Shown here piece after piece: positions 22,732 through 25,276 of a stretch of DNA of 25,276 nucleotides. Source of the DNA: Magnetococcales bacterium (GTDB taxonomy: Bacteria; Pseudomonadota; Magnetococcia; Magnetococcales; JADFYX01); contig JADFYX010000006.1 in the NCBI GenBank assembly GCA_015232795.1, forward strand, positions 1-25,276, given 5' to 3'. Within the stretch, counting starts at the first letter, position 1; every line of letters starts with the position of its first letter. The translations under genes and the position numbers were made by a program. The notes under the pieces were generated by a model. That model was not told where the DNA came from, searched no databases, and worked only from the letters and a program-made list of their open reading frames with translations.

Positions 22732-25017
22732 TCATCTATTTTTTTCACACCATCTTTTCCACAACTTACGATAGACAGCCTCAATCTCGCGGGTATAGAG
22801 TTTGCCATTTCCCAAAACAGACTTATCAAAACGGCTACGCATTTGCGTACGCAGGGTTTTTAATTTGTTTATGTCTGAAGCATAATCCACAGCCTTTGCA
22901 AGAAAATCTGCTTTATATTCCGCTCGCCACTCATCCATACCCATTATATGTAAAATAGATGCACTGGTGGGACAGCGAGTTATTTTTTCACAGGTTAATA
23001 CGGGAACTCCCATCCTTACCGACTCTAAGGTTGTCATGCCGCCGTTATGGGGAAAGGGGTCCAGCATTATGTCTACCATGCCGTGCATTTGCAGATGCTC
23101 TTGGTGGGTTGTTCTGCCTATTAAAATAAGACGATCTTTTTCAATTCCATTAGCAACAAAAAAACTCTCAATCTCTTTTTTGCGCTCTGTGGATTCTAGT
23201 TTCAGGGTTTTCATTAATAGTTTTGCATGGGGTAGCCGTTGTAAAAGTTCGACCCACAACAGATAGAGCTCATTGCTATATTTTTCCAAGCGGTTAAACC
23301 CACCAAAGGTGATATAACCGTTTTTTAATACAGGTGGCGGGCTAACATCGGGATAAGTTGTGTAGGGATTTAAATGGATGACGCAAGAGAGGTCGACTAT
23401 CTCCTCAGTATATTTATTACGCTGGGAGGTTGGAATAAAAATCGGATCGGCAAAGAGATAATCCATTGCAGCCATTGCGGTTCCATGGGGATAACCCCAG
23501 GCTGTTATTTGAATCGGGGCCGGTTTTCTGGCAAACACCATAAGGCGATTGCCTCTTGTGTGACCTGCAGTATCAACTAAAATATCAATTTTATCACTGT
23601 TGATTTTTGCTGCTAAAGTAGCATCATCCATTTTGTAAGTTGATACCCACTCTGTTGCTATATCTTTGAATTGCTGGGTCATATCATCTTCTACAGTGTT
23701 GCCAGCATAACAAAAAATTTGAAAATTATTTTTATCGTGGTTTAACAAAACAGGACCAAAAATATGTGATGCTGAATGGTGTTTAAAATCAGCATTTACA
23801 TAGCCAACTCGCAGCACTCTTTTGCTATCAATTACATTTTTAAAAATAGGCCAGTATTTTCGCAAAGGTTCGGCATGCTTCCTGTTCCACTGCTCACGCT
23901 CGGTTTTAAATAGATCTGTAGATATATCTGGAATCAGATCTATACAAAAAATCATATTGCTGTGAGCCATGGTAAAGTCTGGTTTAATGGTTAACGCTTT
24001 CTTATAACTGGCAACAGCCTGAGAATATTTACTTTGCTCTTGGAAAACCTGCCCTAAATTACACAAGGCCTCAGCATAGTCTGGTTTAATTGCAATAGCT
24101 TTTTGCAAGCTGCAAATTGCTTTATCTAGCAACCCCTGTTTATTAAAAACAACCCCCAGATTATGGTGAGCCTCAGCCATATCTGGTTTATATTTAATTG
24201 CTGTTTGATAACATAAAACTGCATCATCCAACCTCCCCTGCTCTAGCCATACCTTACCAAGATTGTTGTGGGCAGAGGCAAAGCTCGGATCTATAGATAT
24301 AGCTTGTAGGTAACAGTCAATCCCTTCATCCACCCTACCCAATTCAAGCAATGTATTGCCTAAATTACTGTGAGCTTCTATTAAATCTGGTTTGATTTTT
24401 ATTGCTTTATTAAATATTTCAACTGCCTCGCCATGTTTACCTTGCTGCTGAAGGACAGCACCTAAATTACATATGGCTGCGGTATTCATAGGGTCGATAG
24501 CAAGAACCCTGTTATAACAATCAACGGCTGTAACTATATCTCCAGTGCTGTGAGCGGATATTCCCAACTGCAATACCCTAGCTGCCTCATTAGCTAGATC
24601 ATTATTGATTTTTTTGGGAGTTGGATTTTTTAAAACATTGTTCAGAAAGTTTCTGAATTGACTATTGTCTGGCACTATCTTTATAGCAGTTTGCACGGCT
24701 TTTACAGATCGCTCTTGCTGCCCTGTATAGTAAAGAGATATAGCCAAATTATAGTGCAACATAGCTCTGCTATTATCAATATCCAGTGCACGCCCAAACC
24801 TCTCCACTGCAATATCGTGACGATTTAATTTTTGTGCGACAACACCCTGCATATTAATGGCATCAATATGATCAGGTACAACATTGATAATTGCAGTGGC
24901 AAAGCTATCGGCATCGGTGTAGCGTTCAGCATTAAAATGCTCAATAGCTTGGGCAAATGCTTCATCAATTGTTAGTTGTGTCTGCCCACTCTCTTTGGCA
25001 AATTTATCTTCACTCAT
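22732..25017 (-). CDS. TPR protein with a GT41/SPINDLY-like glycosyltransferase domain
   Basis: A 761-residue protein. TPR units span about residues 12-355, including eight regular copies with cores like AIAIKPDYAEALCNLG. The C-terminal domain (about 390-755) fits GT41 closely: NADFKHHSASHIFGPVLLNH, DILVDTAGHTRGNRLMVFAR, KPAPIQITAWGYP with MDYLFADP, and MLDPFPHNGGMTTLESVRMG followed by GVPVLTCE. The family transfers GlcNAc or related sugars to proteins; bacterial members also modify flagellin or surface proteins, and the target here is unknown. It diverges from the TPR gene beginning at 25150. Its catalytic half is closer to the GT41 consensus than that of its convergent neighbour. No strong ribosome-binding site is visible before the ATG. 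Confidence 0.87.
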   Translation of the reverse strand: MSEDKFAKESGQTQLTIDEAFAQAIEHFNAERYTDADSFATAIINVVPDHIDAINMQGVVAQKLNRHDIAVERFGRALDIDNSRAMLHYNLAISLYYTGQQERSVKAVQTAIKIVPDNSQFRNFLNNVLKNPTPKKINNDLANEAARVLQLGISAHSTGDIVTAVDCYNRVLAIDPMNTAAICNLGAVLQQQGKHGEAVEIFNKAIKIKPDLIEAHSNLGNTLLELGRVDEGIDCYLQAISIDPSFASAHNNLGKVWLEQGRLDDAVLCYQTAIKYKPDMAEAHHNLGVVFNKQGLLDKAICSLQKAIAIKPDYAEALCNLGQVFQEQSKYSQAVASYKKALTIKPDFTMAHSNMIFCIDLIPDISTDLFKTEREQWNRKHAEPLRKYWPIFKNVIDSKRVLRVGYVNADFKHHSASHIFGPVLLNHDKNNFQIFCYAGNTVEDDMTQQFKDIATEWVSTYKMDDATLAAKINSDKIDILVDTAGHTRGNRLMVFARKPAPIQITAWGYPHGTAMAAMDYLFADPIFIPTSQRNKYTEEIVDLSCVIHLNPYTTYPDVSPPPVLKNGYITFGGFNRLEKYSNELYLLWVELLQRLPHAKLLMKTLKLESTERKKEIESFFVANGIEKDRLILIGRTTHQEHLQMHGMVDIMLDPFPHNGGMTTLESVRMGVPVLTCEKITRCPTSASILHIMGMDEWRAEYKADFLAKAVDYASDINKLKTLRTQMRSRFDKSVLGNGKLYTREIEAVYRKLWKRWCEKNR

Positions 25018-25066
25018 AATTTAATTTTCTTACTCAATAATCTAAAAACAATCACAACGAGTTAGA

Positions 25067-25094
25067 TTGACATGATAGTGGTTTATGGCACAAT
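25067..25094 (+). promoter_or_regulatory. Candidate promoter for the right-edge TPR gene
   Basis: Consensus TTGACA (25067-25072) with CACAAT (25089-25094) after a 16-bp spacer, about 55 bases before the ATG at 25150, in the 132-base divergent gap between two TPR genes. Confidence 0.4.
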
Positions 25095-25149
25095 GATGCC
25101 AAGCTTCCAAGCTAAAAACAGATAATTATTACAATTGTGAATTTTATTA

Positions 25150-25276
25150 ATGGATAATAATATACCATCCAAGGCTGGCAATGATGAAGAATCCAAACTC
25201 ACTATTGCTGCTGCATATCAACAGGCACTGGAACATTTTAATGATGGTCGCTTAGATAAAGCAGACCAACTATGTA
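25150..25276 (+). CDS. N-terminus of a third TPR protein (cut by window edge)
   Basis: The frame is open for 42 codons to the window end. It reads MDNNIPSKAGNDEESKLTIA and continues AAYQQALEHFNDGRLDKADQ. The second half aligns with the start of the divergent paralogue (LTIDEAFAQAIEHFNAERYT), so it is most likely another TPR protein, perhaps also with a GT41-like domain beyond the window. No strong ribosome-binding site precedes it. Confidence 0.7.
   Translation, partial: MDNNIPSKAGNDEESKLTIAAAYQQALEHFNDGRLDKADQLC

Overview
The window looks like the chromosome of a Gram-negative proteobacterium of fairly low G+C content. The evidence is an NtrY/NtrX-type two-component pair behind a DUF4390 lipoprotein, a cobalamin riboswitch driving a CbiMQO cobalt importer, an AlgI-like O-acetyltransferase and several TPR/GT41 proteins. 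I cannot place it to genus from sequence alone. A magnetococcus-like or other deep-branching proteobacterium is a guess only.

Layout. (1) 1-4446, plus strand: a repeat-borne leader, then DUF4390 lipoprotein, NtrY-like kinase and NtrX-like regulator, packed as an operon. (2) 4760-10545, plus strand: a soluble multi-PAS hybrid histidine kinase, a REC-Hpt protein and a DUF1015 protein, coupled by very short gaps or overlaps. (3) About 10.6-12.0 kb: an accessory graveyard with a transposase C-terminal scrap, a MqsRA toxin-antitoxin locus whose toxin is frameshifted, and a tyrosine-recombinase C-terminal scrap. (4) 11968-14214, plus strand: promoter, cobalamin riboswitch with competing hairpins, then cbiM-cbiQ-cbiO. 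(5) 14240-16775, minus strand: an MBOAT acetyltransferase and an SGNH-like partner. (6) 17019-20127, minus strand: SMP-30 lactonase, 6-phosphogluconate dehydrogenase, gluconokinase and a small membrane protein. This cassette would convert gluconolactone through gluconate and 6-phosphogluconate to ribulose 5-phosphate. (7) 20377-25276: two large convergent TPR/GT41-like glycosyltransferases and the start of a third TPR paralogue at the right edge.

The less ordinary signals are these. An 87-bp repeat at 1-87 recurs inverted at 20139-20225, each copy in the leader of an operon and pointing at it with a promoter-like pair; a third, palindromic relative lies at 16941-16994. The hybrid kinase has a receiver-like domain without its aspartate and an Hpt-like domain without its histidine, while the next gene supplies an intact receiver and Hpt. 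The NtrX-like protein lacks both the GAFTGA motif and the Walker B glutamate. The cbiM leader contains four mutually complementary segments, one of which is the cbiM ribosome-binding site. I found no CRISPR array, tRNA or rRNA.
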